A stretch of DNA of 64,000 nt from Bordetella parapertussis (GCA_945861275.1 CAMATZ010000033.1:1-64000); one strand, 5' to 3'. Positions 10,001-20,103 are shown, numbered from the stretch's first letter. Notes: generated by a model not told the origin, from the letters alone. Made by a program: numbers and translations.

Positions 10001-10265
10001 GCCGATCAATAAAGTGGCTGAAGGCCGCCCGCACATCGTCGATATGATCAAGAACGCTGAAATCGTGCTGGTGGTCAATACCGTCGAGGAGACGCGCAAG
10101 GCGATCAGGGATTCCTATGCGATCCGGCGCGCAGCGTTGCAGCACCGCGTACCGGTATACACCACCATCGCGGGCGCGCGCGCGGCTTGCGCCGGCATGG
10201 CGGAAGCACGCGAGTTGCATGCCTATGCGTTGCAAAATTTGCACCAGCGTTTGGTGGTTGCTTAG
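7041..10265 (+). CDS. carB: Carbamoyl-phosphate synthase large subunit
   Basis: Makes carbamoyl phosphate from bicarbonate, ammonia and two ATP. The 1074-residue product shows both homologous halves: ATP-grasp domains with [12 protein letters not shown] and [13 protein letters not shown], and [14 protein letters not shown] / [18 protein letters not shown]-terminal allosteric domain is present (from about residue 940). Length is typical. It is separated from carA by a 134-base composite hairpin repeat rather than being tightly coupled, which may affect subunit stoichiometry. Confidence 0.97.
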   Translation: MPKRTDIKSILIIGAGPIIIGQACEFDYSGAQACKALREEGYRVVLVNSNPATIMTDPGMADATYIEPITWQMVAKIIAIERPDALLPTMGGQTALNCALDLAREGVLAKYGVEMIGASKEAIDKAEDREKFKKAMAKIGLDSPRSALAHSLEEALQVQAMVGYPTIIRPSFTLGGTGGGIAYNKEEFIAIVERGIDASPTHEILIEESVIGWKEFEMEVVRDRKDNCIIVCSIENLDAMGVHTGDSITVAPAQTLTDKEYQIMRNASIACLREIGVDTGGSNVQFGINPKDGRMVIIEMNPRVSRSSALASKATGFPIAKVAAKLAVGYTLDELRNDITGGATPASFEPTIDYVVTKIPRFAFEKFPSADDRLTTQMKSVGEVMAMGRTFQESMQKALRGLEVGVDGFNQRTRDREVIEAELGRPGPDRIWYVGDAFECGFTLEEVHELTHIDPWFLAQIKDLIDIEMALDDQQLVNIDAAALRGLKRKGFSDRRLAHLLKSREADVRKRRHDLGIRPVYKRVDTCAAEFATNTAYLYSTYEEECESLPTTRRKIMVLGGGPNRIGQGIEFDYCCVHAALALREDGFETIMVNCNPETVSTDYDTSDRLYFEPVTLEDVLEIVHIEKPFGVIVQFGGQTPLKLARDLEANGVPIIGTSPDSIDVAEDRERFQKLLQRLKLKQPPNRTVRSAAKALLAAEEIGYPLVVRPSYVLGGRAMEIVHQKEDLERYMREAVKVSNDSPVLLDHFLNDAIEVDVDAVSDGTQVIIGGVMEHIEQAGVHSGDSACSLPPFSLSPALQEELRRQTVAMAKALKVVGLMNVQFAIQKNGDADVVYVLEVNPRASRTVPFVSKATSLPLAKIAARCQSGKTLLNQNVTCEIVPPYFCVKEAVFPFIKFPGADTILGPEMKSTGEVMGVGETFGEAFVKSQMAAGEKLPTTGKVFVSVRDGDKPRAVEIGRALDALGFALVATRGTANALAAAGLKVTPINKVAEGRPHIVDMIKNAEIVLVVNTVEETRKAIRDSYAIRRAALQHRVPVYTTIAGARAACAGMAEARELHAYALQNLHQRLVVA

Positions 10266-10276
10266 AGGAGGATTTC

Positions 10277-10753
10277 ATGAACCAAGTGCCCTTAACCGTG
10301 CGCGGTGCGGAAAAACTGCGTGCCGAACTGCACGATCTGAAAATGGTGCAGCGGCACACGATTATCGCGGCCATTGCCGAGGCGCGCGCGCATGGCGATC
10401 TTTCGGAGAATGCTGAGTATCACGCGGCCAAGGAACGGCAGGGCTTTATCGAAGGGCGTATAGCGGACCTTGAGGGCAAGCTTTCCAATGCCGAAATTAT
10501 CGATCCGGTGACGCTCGATGCCGACGGGCGCTGTGTATTTGCGGCGACGGTGGATCTGGAAGACGTGGAAAAGGGGACCCAGGTCACCTATCAAATCGTC
10601 GGCGAGGATGAGGCCGATATCAAGCAGGGCAAGATTTCAATCAATTCGCCCATAGCACGTGCGCTGATCGGAAAATCGGCCGGCGATATCGCCGAGGTGA
10701 ACGCGCCGGGCGGGGTGCGGGAGTATGAGATATTGGCGGTGAGGTATGTTTGA
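10277..10753 (+). CDS. greA: Transcription elongation factor GreA
   Basis: Stimulates RNA cleavage by stalled RNA polymerase. The 158-residue product has the N-terminal coiled coil with the acidic tip ([23 protein letters not shown]) and the C-terminal FKBP-like domain ending in [10 protein letters not shown]. The ATG at 10277 follows GAGGA at 10266-10271. carB-greA is a common proteobacterial order. A strong heptad hairpin follows and probably ends transcription between greA and the convergent yhbY. Confidence 0.95.
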   Translation: MNQVPLTVRGAEKLRAELHDLKMVQRHTIIAAIAEARAHGDLSENAEYHAAKERQGFIEGRIADLEGKLSNAEIIDPVTLDADGRCVFAATVDLEDVEKGTQVTYQIVGEDEADIKQGKISINSPIARALIGKSAGDIAEVNAPGGVREYEILAVRYV

Positions 10754-10756
10754 GGG

Positions 10757-10840
10757 CGTGAAGGGGGAAGAGTGAAGAGTGAAGGGTAACAGCCTGCGGC
10801 GCACTCTTCACTCTTCACTCTTCACCCTTCACGGCCCTTC
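10757..10840. terminator. Heptad hairpin between convergent greA and yhbY
   Basis: Left arm 10757-10788 consists of GTGAAG units and right arm 10803-10840 of inverted CTTCACT units, giving a long imperfect stem with a short loop. It lies between two convergent genes, where a bidirectional terminator is expected. No U-tract is present, so termination is an inference. Confidence 0.55.
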
Positions 10841-11195
10841 AGCCCTGATAACTGCGCTTGGTCCGCCGCTGTTTGTTGCGCGCCTTGGGTTTGTGTTGCG
10901 GCAGTTTCTTTTGAGTTTGTTCCGGCGGTTTCGGACGGTACATCACCAGCATCTTGCCGATATGCTGTACCGGGCTGGCGTCCAGCGCCGAGCTTATTTC
11001 GCCTATTATGTGCAAGCGTTGGTCACGGTCGTCGCCATGCACGCGTATTTTGATGAGTTCGTGGGTCTTCAGGTGAACATCGATTTCCCGCAGTACCGCG
11101 GGCGTCAAACCGCTGTCGCCGATGAGCACTACGGGTTCGAGATGGTGCGCACGCGCCTTGAAGGCGCGGCGTTGGGTGGGCGTGAGTTCGTTCAT
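10839..11195 (-). CDS. yhbY: YhbY-family RNA-binding protein (CRM domain)
   Basis: Small ribosome-assembly-associated protein. The 118 residues include the CRM domain with LTPTQRRAFKARAHHLEPVV at the start and the GxxG-like segment VLIGDSGLT, followed by a basic C-terminal tail (KPKARNKQRRTKRS). Divergent from rlmE with only 38 bases between the two starts. The yhbY-rlmE-ftsH-folP-glmM-tpiA-secG order is widely conserved in Beta- and Gammaproteobacteria. Confidence 0.93.
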   Translation of the reverse strand: MNELTPTQRRAFKARAHHLEPVVLIGDSGLTPAVLREIDVHLKTHELIKIRVHGDDRDQRLHIIGEISSALDASPVQHIGKMLVMYRPKPPEQTQKKLPQHKPKARNKQRRTKRSYQG

Positions 11196-11233
11196 GGGCG
11201 TAGTTTAAGCTATTTGATCGCCGGCTAATCGAC

Positions 11234-11854
11234 ATGGCCAAAAGAACCCGCAGCAGCAAAGCGTGGATGATGCAACATGTTAACGACCCCTACGTCAGAC
11301 GCGCGCAGGTCGACGGCATGCGTTCGCGCGCGGCTTACAAGCTGATGCAGATCAATGACAAAGACAAGCTCCTCAAGCCCGGTATGCTGGTGGTCGATTT
11401 GGGTGCGGCGCCTGGCGGCTGGTCGCAGGTGGCGGGGCGGCTGGTGGCGCCGGCTGGCTGTGTGATCGCCATCGACTTGCTGGAGATGACGGGGCTGCCG
11501 GGCGTCGAAATTATCCAGGGCGATTTTTCCGGGGCCGCAGGCCTGGCTCAGCTGGAACGGGCGCTTGCTGGTGCTACGGCAGACCTTGTGCTTTCCGATA
11601 TGGCGCCCAATATCAGCGGTATTGCGACAGCGGATCAGTCGCGACTGATGGGCTTGGCGGAACTGGCGTTGGCGTTTGCGGCCAGGCATTTGAAACCACA
11701 GGGCAGTTTTCTGGTCAAAGTTTTTCACGGCGCGGGTTTTGAGGATTACGTCAAAACCATGCGCGGTGTGTTTGCGCAGGTGCTAACACGAAAGCCTGAC
11801 GCGTCGCGCAAGGGGTCGCGCGAAGTGTATTTGCTGGGTAGAGGACTGAAGTGA
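11234..11854 (+). CDS. rlmE: 23S rRNA 2'-O-ribose methyltransferase RlmE (FtsJ)
   Basis: Methylates U2552 (E. coli numbering) of 23S rRNA in the 50S subunit. The 206-residue product has a K-D-K-E type active site: early Lys in RAAYKLMQI, Asp in LSDMAPNISG, Lys in GSFLVKVFHG, and a late Glu in SREVYLLG. The SAM site is VVDLGAAPGGWSQ. Degenerate GGACTGAAGTGAG tandem units follow the stop at 11846-11876. Confidence 0.95.
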   Translation: MAKRTRSSKAWMMQHVNDPYVRRAQVDGMRSRAAYKLMQINDKDKLLKPGMLVVDLGAAPGGWSQVAGRLVAPAGCVIAIDLLEMTGLPGVEIIQGDFSGAAGLAQLERALAGATADLVLSDMAPNISGIATADQSRLMGLAELALAFAARHLKPQGSFLVKVFHGAGFEDYVKTMRGVFAQVLTRKPDASRKGSREVYLLGRGLK

Positions 11855-12094
11855 GGGACTAAAGTGAGGGTCTGAAATCGCTTAAAACGATGGCAGGCGC
11901 TTAAAATCGGCTGAATAAGTGTTGAAAAGCAGTTGATTACATTGGATTTCATGGCTGCGCGCACGCAGGAAAAAGTTTAGAATCAAGGTTCGACGCAATT
12001 TACGCCTGCTGGAGGCATTCCAGCGACTTTTCGCAAGCTGTGCCGAATTTGAATGCCGTGCATGTGCGGTACCGATGTGCGGCGAGGAGCATCA
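11855..12094 (+). other. Leader region between rlmE and ftsH
   Basis: These 240 bases hold no credible gene. They begin with a short run of heptad-like GGACTAAAGTGAGG units (to about 11876). An AT-richer stretch around 11910-11985 follows. No convincing sigma32 promoter for ftsH was found by eye. Confidence 0.5.
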
Positions 12095-13984
12095 TTGAAT
12101 AATCTCGTAAAAACCGTGGCCATCTGGATGGTGATTGCCATTGTGCTGATGACGGTGTTCAACCAGGTGGGTACCCAAAAATCGGTGCAAAAACCGATGG
12201 AATATTCGCAGTTTATCGACGAGGTTAAGCAAGGCCGTGTGGCCAAAGTCACCATCGAAGGGCGAATTCTCAAAGGTACCAAATCCACCGGCGAGAAATT
12301 CACCACTTACGCACCTTCCGATCCGTGGCTGGTGTCCGATCTGCTCAAGGCCGGCGTGATCGTCGAAGCCAAGCCCGATGAAGAGCCGTCGCTCCTGATG
12401 AACATTTTCGTGTCGTGGTTCCCGATGCTGCTGCTGATCGGTGTATGGGTGTTTTTCATGCGCCAGATGCAGGGCGGCGGACGCGGCGGCGCGTTCTCAT
12501 TCGGCAAGAGCAAAGCGCGCATGCTCGACGAATCCAACAATACGGTGACCTTCGCCGATGTCGCGGGTTGCGAAGAGGCAAAAGAGGAAGTAGCGGAACT
12601 GGTGGAATTTTTGCGCGATCCGTCGAAATTCCAGAAACTCGGCGGACGCATACCGCGCGGCGTGCTGATGGTGGGCAGTCCCGGCACCGGCAAGACGCTG
12701 CTGGCGCGCGCCATCGCCGGCGAGGCGAAAGTGCCTTTCTTTTCGATTTCCGGCTCCGATTTCGTGGAAATGTTCGTCGGCGTGGGTGCGGCGCGGGTGC
12801 GTGACATGTTTGAGAACGCCAAAAAACATTCGCCTTGTATTGTGTTCATCGACGAGATCGACGCGGTGGGCCGTCAGCGCGGCGCAGGTCTGGGCGGTGG
12901 CAATGACGAGCGCGAACAGACGCTGAACCAGTTGCTGGTCGAGATGGATGGCTTTGAAGCCAACGTCGGGGTGATCGTTATCGCCGCGACCAACCGGCCG
13001 GATGTGCTCGATCCGGCGCTGCTGCGTCCGGGGCGGTTCGACCGGCAAGTGGTGGTGCCGCTGCCCGATATTCGTGGCCGCGAGCAGATTCTGCTGGTGC
13101 ATATGCGCAAAGTGCCGATTGCGCCCGATGTCAAAGCCGACGTGATCGCACGCGGCTCGCCGGGTATGTCCGGAGCAGATCTTGCAAATCTGGTGAACGA
13201 AGCCGCGCTATTCGCCGCACGCGGCAACAAGCGCCTGGTGGATATGGACGATTTTGAACGCGCCAAGGACAAGATATTCATGGGCGCCGAGCGTAAATCG
13301 ATGGTGATCACCGAGGAAGAAAAGCGCGCCACGGCGTATCACGAGTCGGGCCACGCCATTGTGGGCGTGATGTTGCCGGGCATTGATCCGGTGCATAAGG
13401 TGACCATCATTCCGCGTGGCCGTGCGCTGGGATTGACGTGGGTGCTGCCGGAGCGTGATCGCATCAGCCAGTATAAAAAGCAGATGTTGGCGCAGATCAG
13501 CTTTTTGTTCGGCGGACGCATTGCCGAGGAACTGTTTGTGCATGATATTTCCACCGGCGCATCCAACGACTTCGAGCGCGCCACGCAAATGGCGCGCGAC
13601 ATGGTCACGCGCTTCGGCATGTCGGACTCGATGGGGCCGATGGTCTACGGCGAAAATGAGGGCGAAGTGTTCCTCGGGCGCTCGATCACCACCCACAAGA
13701 GCGTGTCCGAGACTACCCTGCAAAAGGTCGATGCCGAAATCCGCCGCATTATCGATCAGCAATACGCGGTCGCGCGCAAGATCATCGAAGACAACCGTGA
13801 CAAGGTTGAGGCGATGACCAAGGCGCTGATGGAATGGGAGACCATAGACGCGGACCAGATCAAGGACATCGCGGAAGGCCGTCCACCGCGTTCACCCAAG
13901 CCGTTGCAGTCTGCAATTCCGCCGCCCGGCGACAGTACGCCGCCGGGCGCTACCGCGCCGGTGGCGCCGGCGACGGAGACTTAA
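12095..13984 (+). CDS. ftsH: ATP-dependent zinc metalloprotease FtsH
   Basis: Membrane AAA+ protease that degrades misfolded membrane proteins and regulators such as sigma32 and LpxC. Two N-terminal membrane segments (about 4-22 and 100-120) flank a periplasmic domain. Walker A is GSPGTGKT at 194-201 and the zinc site is HESGH at 416-420. I chose the TTG at 12095, five bases after AGGAG, because it gives the normal [14 protein letters not shown] start and 629 residues. The ATG at 12053 would add an unlike leader. Pro/Ala-rich C-terminus. Confidence 0.95.
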   Translation: MNNLVKTVAIWMVIAIVLMTVFNQVGTQKSVQKPMEYSQFIDEVKQGRVAKVTIEGRILKGTKSTGEKFTTYAPSDPWLVSDLLKAGVIVEAKPDEEPSLLMNIFVSWFPMLLLIGVWVFFMRQMQGGGRGGAFSFGKSKARMLDESNNTVTFADVAGCEEAKEEVAELVEFLRDPSKFQKLGGRIPRGVLMVGSPGTGKTLLARAIAGEAKVPFFSISGSDFVEMFVGVGAARVRDMFENAKKHSPCIVFIDEIDAVGRQRGAGLGGGNDEREQTLNQLLVEMDGFEANVGVIVIAATNRPDVLDPALLRPGRFDRQVVVPLPDIRGREQILLVHMRKVPIAPDVKADVIARGSPGMSGADLANLVNEAALFAARGNKRLVDMDDFERAKDKIFMGAERKSMVITEEEKRATAYHESGHAIVGVMLPGIDPVHKVTIIPRGRALGLTWVLPERDRISQYKKQMLAQISFLFGGRIAEELFVHDISTGASNDFERATQMARDMVTRFGMSDSMGPMVYGENEGEVFLGRSITTHKSVSETTLQKVDAEIRRIIDQQYAVARKIIEDNRDKVEAMTKALMEWETIDADQIKDIAEGRPPRSPKPLQSAIPPPGDSTPPGATAPVAPATET

Positions 13985-13989
13985 CAAAC

Positions 13990-14062
13990 GTGAAGAGTGA
14001 AGAGGGAAGGGCGAAGCGTGGGTTGGTTGTTACTCTTCACTCTTCACCCTTCACTCTTCACC
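13990..14062. repeat. Heptad hairpin between ftsH and folP
   Basis: GTGAAGAGTGAAGAGGGAAG at 13990-14009 onward faces CTCTTCAC units at 14033-14062. The right arm ends two bases before the folP start codon, so folP has no clear independent ribosome-binding site outside it. Confidence 0.8.
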
Positions 14063-14063
14063 A

Positions 14064-14909
14064 ATGACGTTTCTAGATTGCGGCCGCTTCAAACTCCCGC
14101 TCACCCGCCCGCTGATCATGGGCGTGATCAATGTTACGCCCGATTCTTTTTCGGATGGCGGTCAATATACTGCATTAAATCAATCCCTTACGCACGCAAA
14201 TACCTTGCTTGCGGAAGGCGCGGATATTCTGGATATCGGCGGTGAATCGACGCGTCCGGGTGCGGCGCCGGTAACTCTGGAGGAAGAGCGGCGGCGTGTG
14301 CTGCCGCTGCTGGAACGGCTGGTGCGCGAGGCCGTGCCGGTTTCGATAGACACGCAAAAACCCGCGCTGATGCGCGACGCGGTGGCGGCAGGCGCTTCTA
14401 TGGTGAACGATGTCAATGGCTTTCGTGCACCCGGTGCGCTGGAAGGGGTGGCAGGCAGCGGGGCCGCAATCTGCATTATGCATATGCAGGGCGAGCCGCG
14501 CGGCATGCAGCACAATCCGCGCTACGAGAACGTAATCAGCGAGGTTCGCAACTATCTCACCGCACGCGTGCGCGCGGCGGAAGATGCGGGCATTGCGCGT
14601 GAGCGCATTGTTGTCGATCCGGGTTTTGGATTTGGCAAGGCGTTGGAGCACAATCTTGCGCTGTTGCGCGGGCTGAGTGAATTCAGGGATATCGGTGGCG
14701 CGCTGCTGGCGGGATTGTCGCGCAAGACGATGCTGGGCAGGATCACTGGGCGTGATCCCGCCGCGCGCGTGTTCGCGAGCGTCGCTGCTGCGTTGCTTGC
14801 GGTGCAAAATGGCGCACAGATTGTGCGCGTTCATGATGTGGCGGCGACGCGCGATGCGCTGGCAGTTCTGACTGCAGTTAATCAGGACTTAGGACTTAGG
14901 ATTGAGTAA
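14064..14909 (+). CDS. folP: Dihydropteroate synthase
   Basis: Condenses p-aminobenzoate with hydroxymethyl-dihydropterin diphosphate in folate synthesis and is the sulfonamide target. The 281-residue TIM barrel shows [35 protein letters not shown] and GLSRKTMLG. The C-terminal residues DLGLRIE are encoded by GGACTTAGGACTTAGGATTGAG-type heptads and are probably not functional. Upstream of glmM, as in E. coli. Confidence 0.95.
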   Translation: MTFLDCGRFKLPLTRPLIMGVINVTPDSFSDGGQYTALNQSLTHANTLLAEGADILDIGGESTRPGAAPVTLEEERRRVLPLLERLVREAVPVSIDTQKPALMRDAVAAGASMVNDVNGFRAPGALEGVAGSGAAICIMHMQGEPRGMQHNPRYENVISEVRNYLTARVRAAEDAGIARERIVVDPGFGFGKALEHNLALLRGLSEFRDIGGALLAGLSRKTMLGRITGRDPAARVFASVAAALLAVQNGAQIVRVHDVAATRDALAVLTAVNQDLGLRIE

Positions 14910-14940
14910 CCCCGTGAGGTATGCTCAGCCCTCAATCCTA
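14883..14940. repeat. GGACTTA-type heptad hairpin between folP and glmM
   Basis: Left arm 14883-14906 (GGACTTA, GGACTTA, GGATTGA) faces CTCAGCCCTCAATCCTA at 14924-14940. The left arm encodes the last residues of FolP. The right arm ends ten bases before the glmM start. Confidence 0.75.
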
Positions 14941-14949
14941 GAAGGAAAC

Positions 14950-16296
14950 ATGACGAGAAAATATTTCGGCACGGACGGCGTGCGGGGCAAGGTGGGTAAG
15001 CTGCCGATCACGCCGGATTTTGTGTTGCGGCTGGGCTATGCCGCGGGCAAAGTGTTGGCAGCGGGCTTGCAGCCGGGCGAAAAGCCTGCGGTTTTGATCG
15101 GCAAAGACACGCGAATTTCAGGCTACATGTGCGAATCGGCGCTGGAGGCGGGCTTTACCAGCGCCGGCGTGGACGTGAAGCTGGTGGGGCCGATGCCGAC
15201 ACCTGCGGTGGCCTATCTCACGCGTGCGCTGCGGCTCACTGCCGGCGTGGTGATCAGCGCATCGCACAATCCGTTTGACGACAACGGCATCAAATTCTTT
15301 TGTGGCAAGGGCGAAAAGCTGCCCGACACCGTTGAATCTGCGATAGAGGCGCAGCTCGAACAGCCGATGCACTGCGTGAGTTCGGCCGACCTGGGCAAGG
15401 TGCGCCGCATCGAGGATGCCGCGGGACGCTACATCGAATTTTGCAAGAGCACGTTTCCATCGACGCTGAACCTGCGCGGCATGAAAATCGTTGTAGATTG
15501 CGCGCATGGCGCCGCCTATCACATCGCGCCGCTGGTATTCCATGAATTGGGTGCTGAAGTGGTTAGCATCGGTGTCGACCCCAATGGTTTTAACATCAAC
15601 GACAAGGTCGGTGCGACCCATCCTCAGGCACTGCAAAAAGCGGTGCAAGAGGCGCACGCGGATTTGGGTATAGCACTGGATGGCGACGCCGACCGCTTGT
15701 TGATGGTGGATGCCGCGGGCACGGCTTACGACGGTGATCAACTGTTGTACGTGATTGCTCGCGACGGACAGCGGCGTGGACTGTTGCAGGGCGGCGTGGC
15801 GGGCACGCTGATGAGCAATCTTGCGTTTGAACGGGCGCTGGGGGCGATCGATATCCCTTTCGAGCGCGCGCAGGTGGGCGACCGTTATGTGCTGGCGTTG
15901 ATGCAGCAGCGCGGCTGGCGCCTGGGCGGCGAAAATTCCGGCCATATCCTGTGCCTGGATCAGCATTCCACCGGCGATGGCATCATCGCAGCGCTGCAGG
16001 TGCTGCGCGCGTTGCGTGAATTGCGCATGACATTGACAGCGGCGTGCGCGCCGGTGGTGCTGTATCCGCAGGTGCTGCTCAATGTGCCGGTCAAGCCGCG
16101 CAAGGGTAATGCCCGAGACCCGCGTGTCGATAAGCTGCTGCAGCAGGCCGCACGCGACCTGGGCAGCGATGGCCGTGTGCTGCTGCGCCCATCGGGTACC
16201 GAACCGGTGATCCGGGTGATGGTGGAAGCCCGCTCGAGCGCCAAGGCCAAGCGCTGGGCGAAAGCCATCGCCGATGCGGTAGCCGCCGTGGACTGA
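14950..16296 (+). CDS. glmM: Phosphoglucosamine mutase
   Basis: Converts glucosamine-6-phosphate to glucosamine-1-phosphate for UDP-GlcNAc and cell-wall synthesis. The 448-residue product starts [13 protein letters not shown], has the phosphoserine loop [12 protein letters not shown] (residues 102-113), the metal loop DGDADR, the sugar-binding GGENSGH and the C-terminal phosphate loop [12 protein letters not shown]. The ATG at 14950 was preferred to one at 14902 because the extra 16 residues derive from the heptad repeat. Confidence 0.96.
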   Translation: MTRKYFGTDGVRGKVGKLPITPDFVLRLGYAAGKVLAAGLQPGEKPAVLIGKDTRISGYMCESALEAGFTSAGVDVKLVGPMPTPAVAYLTRALRLTAGVVISASHNPFDDNGIKFFCGKGEKLPDTVESAIEAQLEQPMHCVSSADLGKVRRIEDAAGRYIEFCKSTFPSTLNLRGMKIVVDCAHGAAYHIAPLVFHELGAEVVSIGVDPNGFNINDKVGATHPQALQKAVQEAHADLGIALDGDADRLLMVDAAGTAYDGDQLLYVIARDGQRRGLLQGGVAGTLMSNLAFERALGAIDIPFERAQVGDRYVLALMQQRGWRLGGENSGHILCLDQHSTGDGIIAALQVLRALRELRMTLTAACAPVVLYPQVLLNVPVKPRKGNARDPRVDKLLQQAARDLGSDGRVLLRPSGTEPVIRVMVEARSSAKAKRWAKAIADAVAAVD

Positions 16297-16463
16297 CGTG
16301 CGCGTGAGCGCAGCTTTCATTTTTTTCACGGAAACGATCATCTGCATTGCGCGCAAAAACCGCGTTAAATCAACAGCTTCGCGTCGCCCATCAGGGCAGC
16401 CTTACATTGACCCGAAGTTGCCGTCCCTGTAAACTCCAAGAGTTTTTGCGAGCCGGGTGTTAA

Positions 16464-17213
16464 ATGCGCAGCAAGATGGTCGTGGGTAACTGGAAGATGA
16501 ACGGCAACCTTGCGTCAAATCAGGCGCTGCTTAAGTCATTGATTCCTTTGTTGGCTTCTGTCACTCGTGCGCAGTGCGCGGTGTGCGCGCCGTATCCGTA
16601 TCTGGCGCAAACCGAGCATATTTTGCGCGGCAAGGGCATTGCGTGGGGCGCGCAGGACGTGTGCGAATACGAACACGGCGCCTATACCGGCGGAGTTTCC
16701 GCGGGCATGTTGGCTGATTTTGGCTGCCGTTATGTCATTGTGGGGCATTCGGAACGGCGCACACTGTTTGGCGACTCGGATAACGTGGTGGCACTGAAAT
16801 TTGTTGCGGTAATAAAAGCGCGCCTGACGCCGATTTTGTGCGTAGGCGAAACGCTGGCAGAGCGTGAAGCGGGCGTGATGGAGCAGGTCATCGCGCGCCA
16901 AATGGATGCGGTCATCGCGCACTCGGGGACGGCAGCGCTGGGGCAGGCGGTGATGGCGTATGAGCCGGTGTGGGCCATAGGCACCGGCAAAACCGCCACG
17001 CCAGATGAGGCACAGGCGGCGCACGCATTGATACGCGAGCGGGTAGCGGAGCATGACATGCGCGTGGCGGACGGATTGCCGATCCTTTATGGCGGCAGCG
17101 TCAAAGCGGCGAACGCGGCGCAGTTGTTCGCGATGCCTGATATCGATGGCGGCCTGATCGGTGGCGCGTCGCTGCTGGCGGAGGAGTTTGCGGCGATTTG
17201 CAAGGCGGCGTAA
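16464..17213 (+). CDS. tpiA: Triosephosphate isomerase
   Basis: Interconverts dihydroxyacetone phosphate and glyceraldehyde-3-phosphate. The 249 residues show the N-terminal VVGNWKMNG, the catalytic His in VGHSERR, the catalytic Glu in AYEPVWAIGTGK, and the phosphate-binding LYGGSV and GLIGGASL loops. Followed after 35 bases by secG, the usual arrangement. Confidence 0.96.
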   Translation: MRSKMVVGNWKMNGNLASNQALLKSLIPLLASVTRAQCAVCAPYPYLAQTEHILRGKGIAWGAQDVCEYEHGAYTGGVSAGMLADFGCRYVIVGHSERRTLFGDSDNVVALKFVAVIKARLTPILCVGETLAEREAGVMEQVIARQMDAVIAHSGTAALGQAVMAYEPVWAIGTGKTATPDEAQAAHALIRERVAEHDMRVADGLPILYGGSVKAANAAQLFAMPDIDGGLIGGASLLAEEFAAICKAA

Positions 17214-17248
17214 GGGTTTTTAAGTAATTGATAATATTGGATTAATTT

Positions 17249-17656
17249 ATGGATCTCGGGGTTCTCATTCTGCACGTTATCGCCGCCGCTGGCATCATAG
17301 GCTTGGTGCTGGTGCAGCACGGCAAGGGCGCGGACGTGGGCGCGGCGTTTGGTACCGGTTCCGCGGGCAGCGTGTTTGGTTCTGCCGGCTCGGCCAATTT
17401 TTTAAGCCGCATGACAGCGGGTCTGGCCTTGGTGTTTTTTTTAACCAGCATCGGCTTGTCGTTTCTGTCGAATAAAAGAACTGCTGGCAAAGGGGTAATG
17501 GCCAATCAGCCGGCGGCGACGCAAAGCGCGCCGGATAAAGTGCCGGGCGCGTCGGAGGTGCCAGCGGTTCCGGCGGCAAAAAGTGTTCCGGGTGAAAAGT
17601 TTGACAAGGCGGCCCCAGCAGCACCGGCTTCCAAAGCAGCAGATTTGCCGAAGTAA
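17249..17656 (+). CDS. secG: Preprotein translocase subunit SecG
   Basis: Small inner-membrane partner of SecYE. Two hydrophobic segments (about 3-22 and 53-72) surround the conserved cytoplasmic loop with GKGADVGAAFGTGSAGSVFG. A Pro/Ala/Lys-rich C-terminal tail follows. 135 residues, in the normal range for Betaproteobacteria. Sits between tpiA and tRNA-Leu. Confidence 0.95.
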   Translation: MDLGVLILHVIAAAGIIGLVLVQHGKGADVGAAFGTGSAGSVFGSAGSANFLSRMTAGLALVFFLTSIGLSFLSNKRTAGKGVMANQPAATQSAPDKVPGASEVPAVPAAKSVPGEKFDKAAPAAPASKAADLPK

Positions 17657-17707
17657 GGACAGGATAAATCCCCGCAACGGGGAACGGGTTGTTGCTTCAA
17701 GCGTTAT

Positions 17708-17792
17708 GCCGTCGTGGTGGAATTGGTAGACACGCCGTCTTGAGGGGGCGGTGGCGAAAGCCGTGAGAGTTCGAGTCTCTCCGTCGGCACCA
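17708..17792 (+). tRNA. tRNA-Leu (anticodon GAG)
   Basis: The 85-base sequence folds as a class II tRNA. It has a GCCGTCG / CGTCGGC-type acceptor stem and encoded CCA at 17790-17792, a TGGTAGAC D-arm, and anticodon stem CCGTC/GGCGG with loop TTGAGGG giving GAG. A long variable arm (TGGCGAAAGCCG) and GTTCGAGTC T-loop follow. The secG-tRNA-Leu-nuoA order is typical of Betaproteobacteria. Confidence 0.96.
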
Positions 17793-17873
17793 GGATTTTG
17801 AGTCTGTTTGCGCTAAATCAATGGTTTTTGGTCACCGTGACATATAGTCATATTTTCCGCTGCGAATAACACC

Positions 17874-18248
17874 ATGCTAGAAAATTATTTTCCCATTCTG
17901 ATGTTTGTCGGCGTCGGACTTATGGTTGGTGTTGCGCCGATGTTGTTGGGTAGCGGACTTTCACGGCTGCTGGGCGCACATCGGCCGAACGAGGAAAAAC
18001 TTTCTCCGTACGAGTGCGGCTTCGAGGCGTTTGAAGATGCGCGCATGAAATTCGACGTGCGCTACTATCTGGTGGCGATACTGTTCATTCTGTTTGATCT
18101 CGAAATTGCGTTTCTGTTTCCGTGGGCGATCGTGCTCGGCGAGCAGAGCGAAAGCACGTTCCGTTACCTCGCCATGGTGGTGTTCCTTGGCATCCTCGTC
18201 GTGGGTTTTGTTTATGAGTGGATGAAGGGCGCACTGGACTGGGAATAA
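17874..18248 (+). CDS. nuoA: NADH-quinone oxidoreductase subunit A
   Basis: Membrane subunit of complex I. The 124-residue product has three membrane helices (about 5-28, 65-88, 96-116) and the conserved loop with the key cysteine, [12 protein letters not shown], then [26 protein letters not shown]. Normally nuoB follows directly. Here 4.5 kb encoding fumarate reductase and a methyltransferase intervene. Confidence 0.96.
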   Translation: MLENYFPILMFVGVGLMVGVAPMLLGSGLSRLLGAHRPNEEKLSPYECGFEAFEDARMKFDVRYYLVAILFILFDLEIAFLFPWAIVLGEQSESTFRYLAMVVFLGILVVGFVYEWMKGALDWE

Positions 18249-18342
18249 AGGGAAAGCGCAAAGGGTTTGCCGCGACGGTCGCTGCGTTACAGGAATTCGC
18301 GCCGGCAGCGTGTGACGTAGTGCAAGGGGTCGATCGGAGCCG

Positions 18343-20103
18343 ATGGAAACTATCCGCACAGACGTTGCGATTGTAGGAGCCGGCGGGGCCGGTTTACGCG
18401 CCGCCATCGCGCTGGCGGAGACCGATCCGACGCTGCGCATCGCGCTCATCTCCAAGGTCTACCCGATGCGCAGCCATACCTGCGCGGCCGAGGGTGGCGC
18501 GGCCGGGGTGATCAAGCCGGACGACAGCCTCGAACATCACTTCAACGATACCGTAGGCGGCGGTGATTGGCTGTGCGATCAGGACGCCGTGGACTACCTG
18601 GTACAGGAAGCCCCCAAGGAACTTATTCAACTCGAACACTGGGGTTGTCCGTGGAGCCGCGAGGCGGACGGATCGGTGGCCGTGCGTCCGTTCGGCGGCA
18701 TGCTGAAACAGCGCACCTGGTTTGCCGCCGATAAATCCGGTTTTCACATCCTGCATACGCTGTTCCAGACCTCGCTCAAGTATTCCTCCATCCAGCGCTT
18801 CGACGAGTATTACGCCACCGATCTGATCGTCGATGACGGACGTTGTCAGGGGTTCACCGCGATCGAGATGCGCAGCGGCCAGATGCGGCTGTTCCAGGCG
18901 CGCGCCGTGATCATCGCCGGCGGTGGCGCCGGCCGCATGTTCCCCTTTACCACCAACGGCGCGATCAAGACCGGCGACGGCATGGCGCTGGCGTATCGCG
19001 CCGGCGTGCCGCTCAAGGACATGGAATTCGTCCAATACCATCCGACCGGTCTGCCCAACACCGGCACGCTGCTGACCGAAGCTTGCCGTGGCGAGGGTGG
19101 AATCCTGCTCAACAGGAACGGCCGCCGTTTTTTGCAGGACTACGGCATGGGACCGGAGACGCCGGTGGGCAAGCCGCAACTCAAGACCATGGAACTTGGC
19201 CCGCGCGACCGCGTCAGCCAGGCGTTCTGGCATGAGCAGAAAAAGGGCAATATGCTGCCCACCAAGTATGGCGATTGCATGCTGCTCGATCTGCGGCATC
19301 TGGGTGAGAAGAAAATCAACGAGCGCCTGCCGCTGGTGCGCGACATGTCGATCAGCTATTTGAGTGTCGATCCGGTCACCGATCCGGTGCCCGTGCGCCC
19401 GGTCGTGCATTACATGATGGGCGGCATCGATACCGACATCAGGGCTGCGACGCCGCTTGCCGGACTGTTCGCTGCGGGCGAGTGCGCTTGTGTGAGTATC
19501 AACGGCGCTAACCGCCTCGGCTCAAATTCCCTCACCGAGATTCTGGTGTTCGGGCGCCGCGCCGCGCTGAGCGCGGTCGAGTACATGCGCTCCGGCGCCC
19601 GTTCTGAAAACAATGCGGCGCTGGCGGCGCAGGCTGCGGCAGCGCAGGCGCGTATTCGTGCGCTGTTCGAGAAAACGGGCGGCAGGGAATCCGTCGCCGG
19701 GTTGCGCCGCGAAATGATGGCGACGATGGAGGACCACGCGGGAATTTATCGCAGCGCGGCGGGATTGTCAGCGGCGTGCAACAAGCTTGGCGAACTTCGC
19801 CAGCGCTATCGGGAGGTCGAATTGACCGACAAAACCAACGTCTACAACACCGACCTGCTGCAGGCGCTGGAGCTGGGTTCGATGCTGGATTGCGCGGAGG
19901 CGGTCACCGCCAGCGCACTGGCGCGCACGGAGTCGCGCGGCGCCCACCAGCGGCTCGACTTCGTCGAGCGCGACGACAAGAACTTTCTGCGCCATTCGCT
20001 GGCGCACTTTCAATCGAGCGACCCGCCCCGAATCGATTATCGCGACGTGGTAATTACCAAATCCCAGCCAGGCGTGCGTGATTATTCGGGAGGCCACAAA
20101 TGA
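18343..20103 (+). CDS. frdA: Fumarate reductase flavoprotein subunit
   Basis: Catalytic subunit of quinol:fumarate reductase, facing the cytoplasm. The 586-residue sequence resembles E. coli FrdA closely. It has the FAD-binding VAIVGAGGAGLRAAIA (8-23), covalent-FAD His45 in PMRSHT, the GGDWLCDQD segment, QYHPTGLPNTG, EACRGEGGIL and GANRLGSNSLTE. These variants (WGCPWSR, YGMGPETPVG, LGPRDRVSQAFWHE) are FrdA-like rather than SdhA-like. First gene of frdABCD, 94 bases after nuoA on the same strand. Direction of catalysis in vivo is an inference. Confidence 0.95.
   Translation: METIRTDVAIVGAGGAGLRAAIALAETDPTLRIALISKVYPMRSHTCAAEGGAAGVIKPDDSLEHHFNDTVGGGDWLCDQDAVDYLVQEAPKELIQLEHWGCPWSREADGSVAVRPFGGMLKQRTWFAADKSGFHILHTLFQTSLKYSSIQRFDEYYATDLIVDDGRCQGFTAIEMRSGQMRLFQARAVIIAGGGAGRMFPFTTNGAIKTGDGMALAYRAGVPLKDMEFVQYHPTGLPNTGTLLTEACRGEGGILLNRNGRRFLQDYGMGPETPVGKPQLKTMELGPRDRVSQAFWHEQKKGNMLPTKYGDCMLLDLRHLGEKKINERLPLVRDMSISYLSVDPVTDPVPVRPVVHYMMGGIDTDIRAATPLAGLFAAGECACVSINGANRLGSNSLTEILVFGRRAALSAVEYMRSGARSENNAALAAQAAAAQARIRALFEKTGGRESVAGLRREMMATMEDHAGIYRSAAGLSAACNKLGELRQRYREVELTDKTNVYNTDLLQALELGSMLDCAEAVTASALARTESRGAHQRLDFVERDDKNFLRHSLAHFQSSDPPRIDYRDVVITKSQPGVRDYSGGHK

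Noticed and set aside
11855-12094. Heat-shock (sigma32) promoter for ftsH
   Set aside because: TTGAAAA occurs near 11922, but no CCCCAT-type -10 lies at the right distance.
13990-14062. CRISPR-like array from the tandem GTGAAG/CTTCAC units
   Set aside because: Units are only 7 nt, have no spacers and reverse orientation at the centre, and no cas genes are present.
17665-17690. Terminator after secG (CCCCGCAACGGGG)
   Set aside because: A 5-bp stem without a T-tract, immediately before tRNA-Leu; too weak to call.
18394-19410. Long minus-strand open frame (338 codons) opposite frdA
   Set aside because: It lies wholly antisense to a well-identified gene, and its translation is the His/Arg-rich composition typical of reverse-strand shadows in GC-rich DNA.
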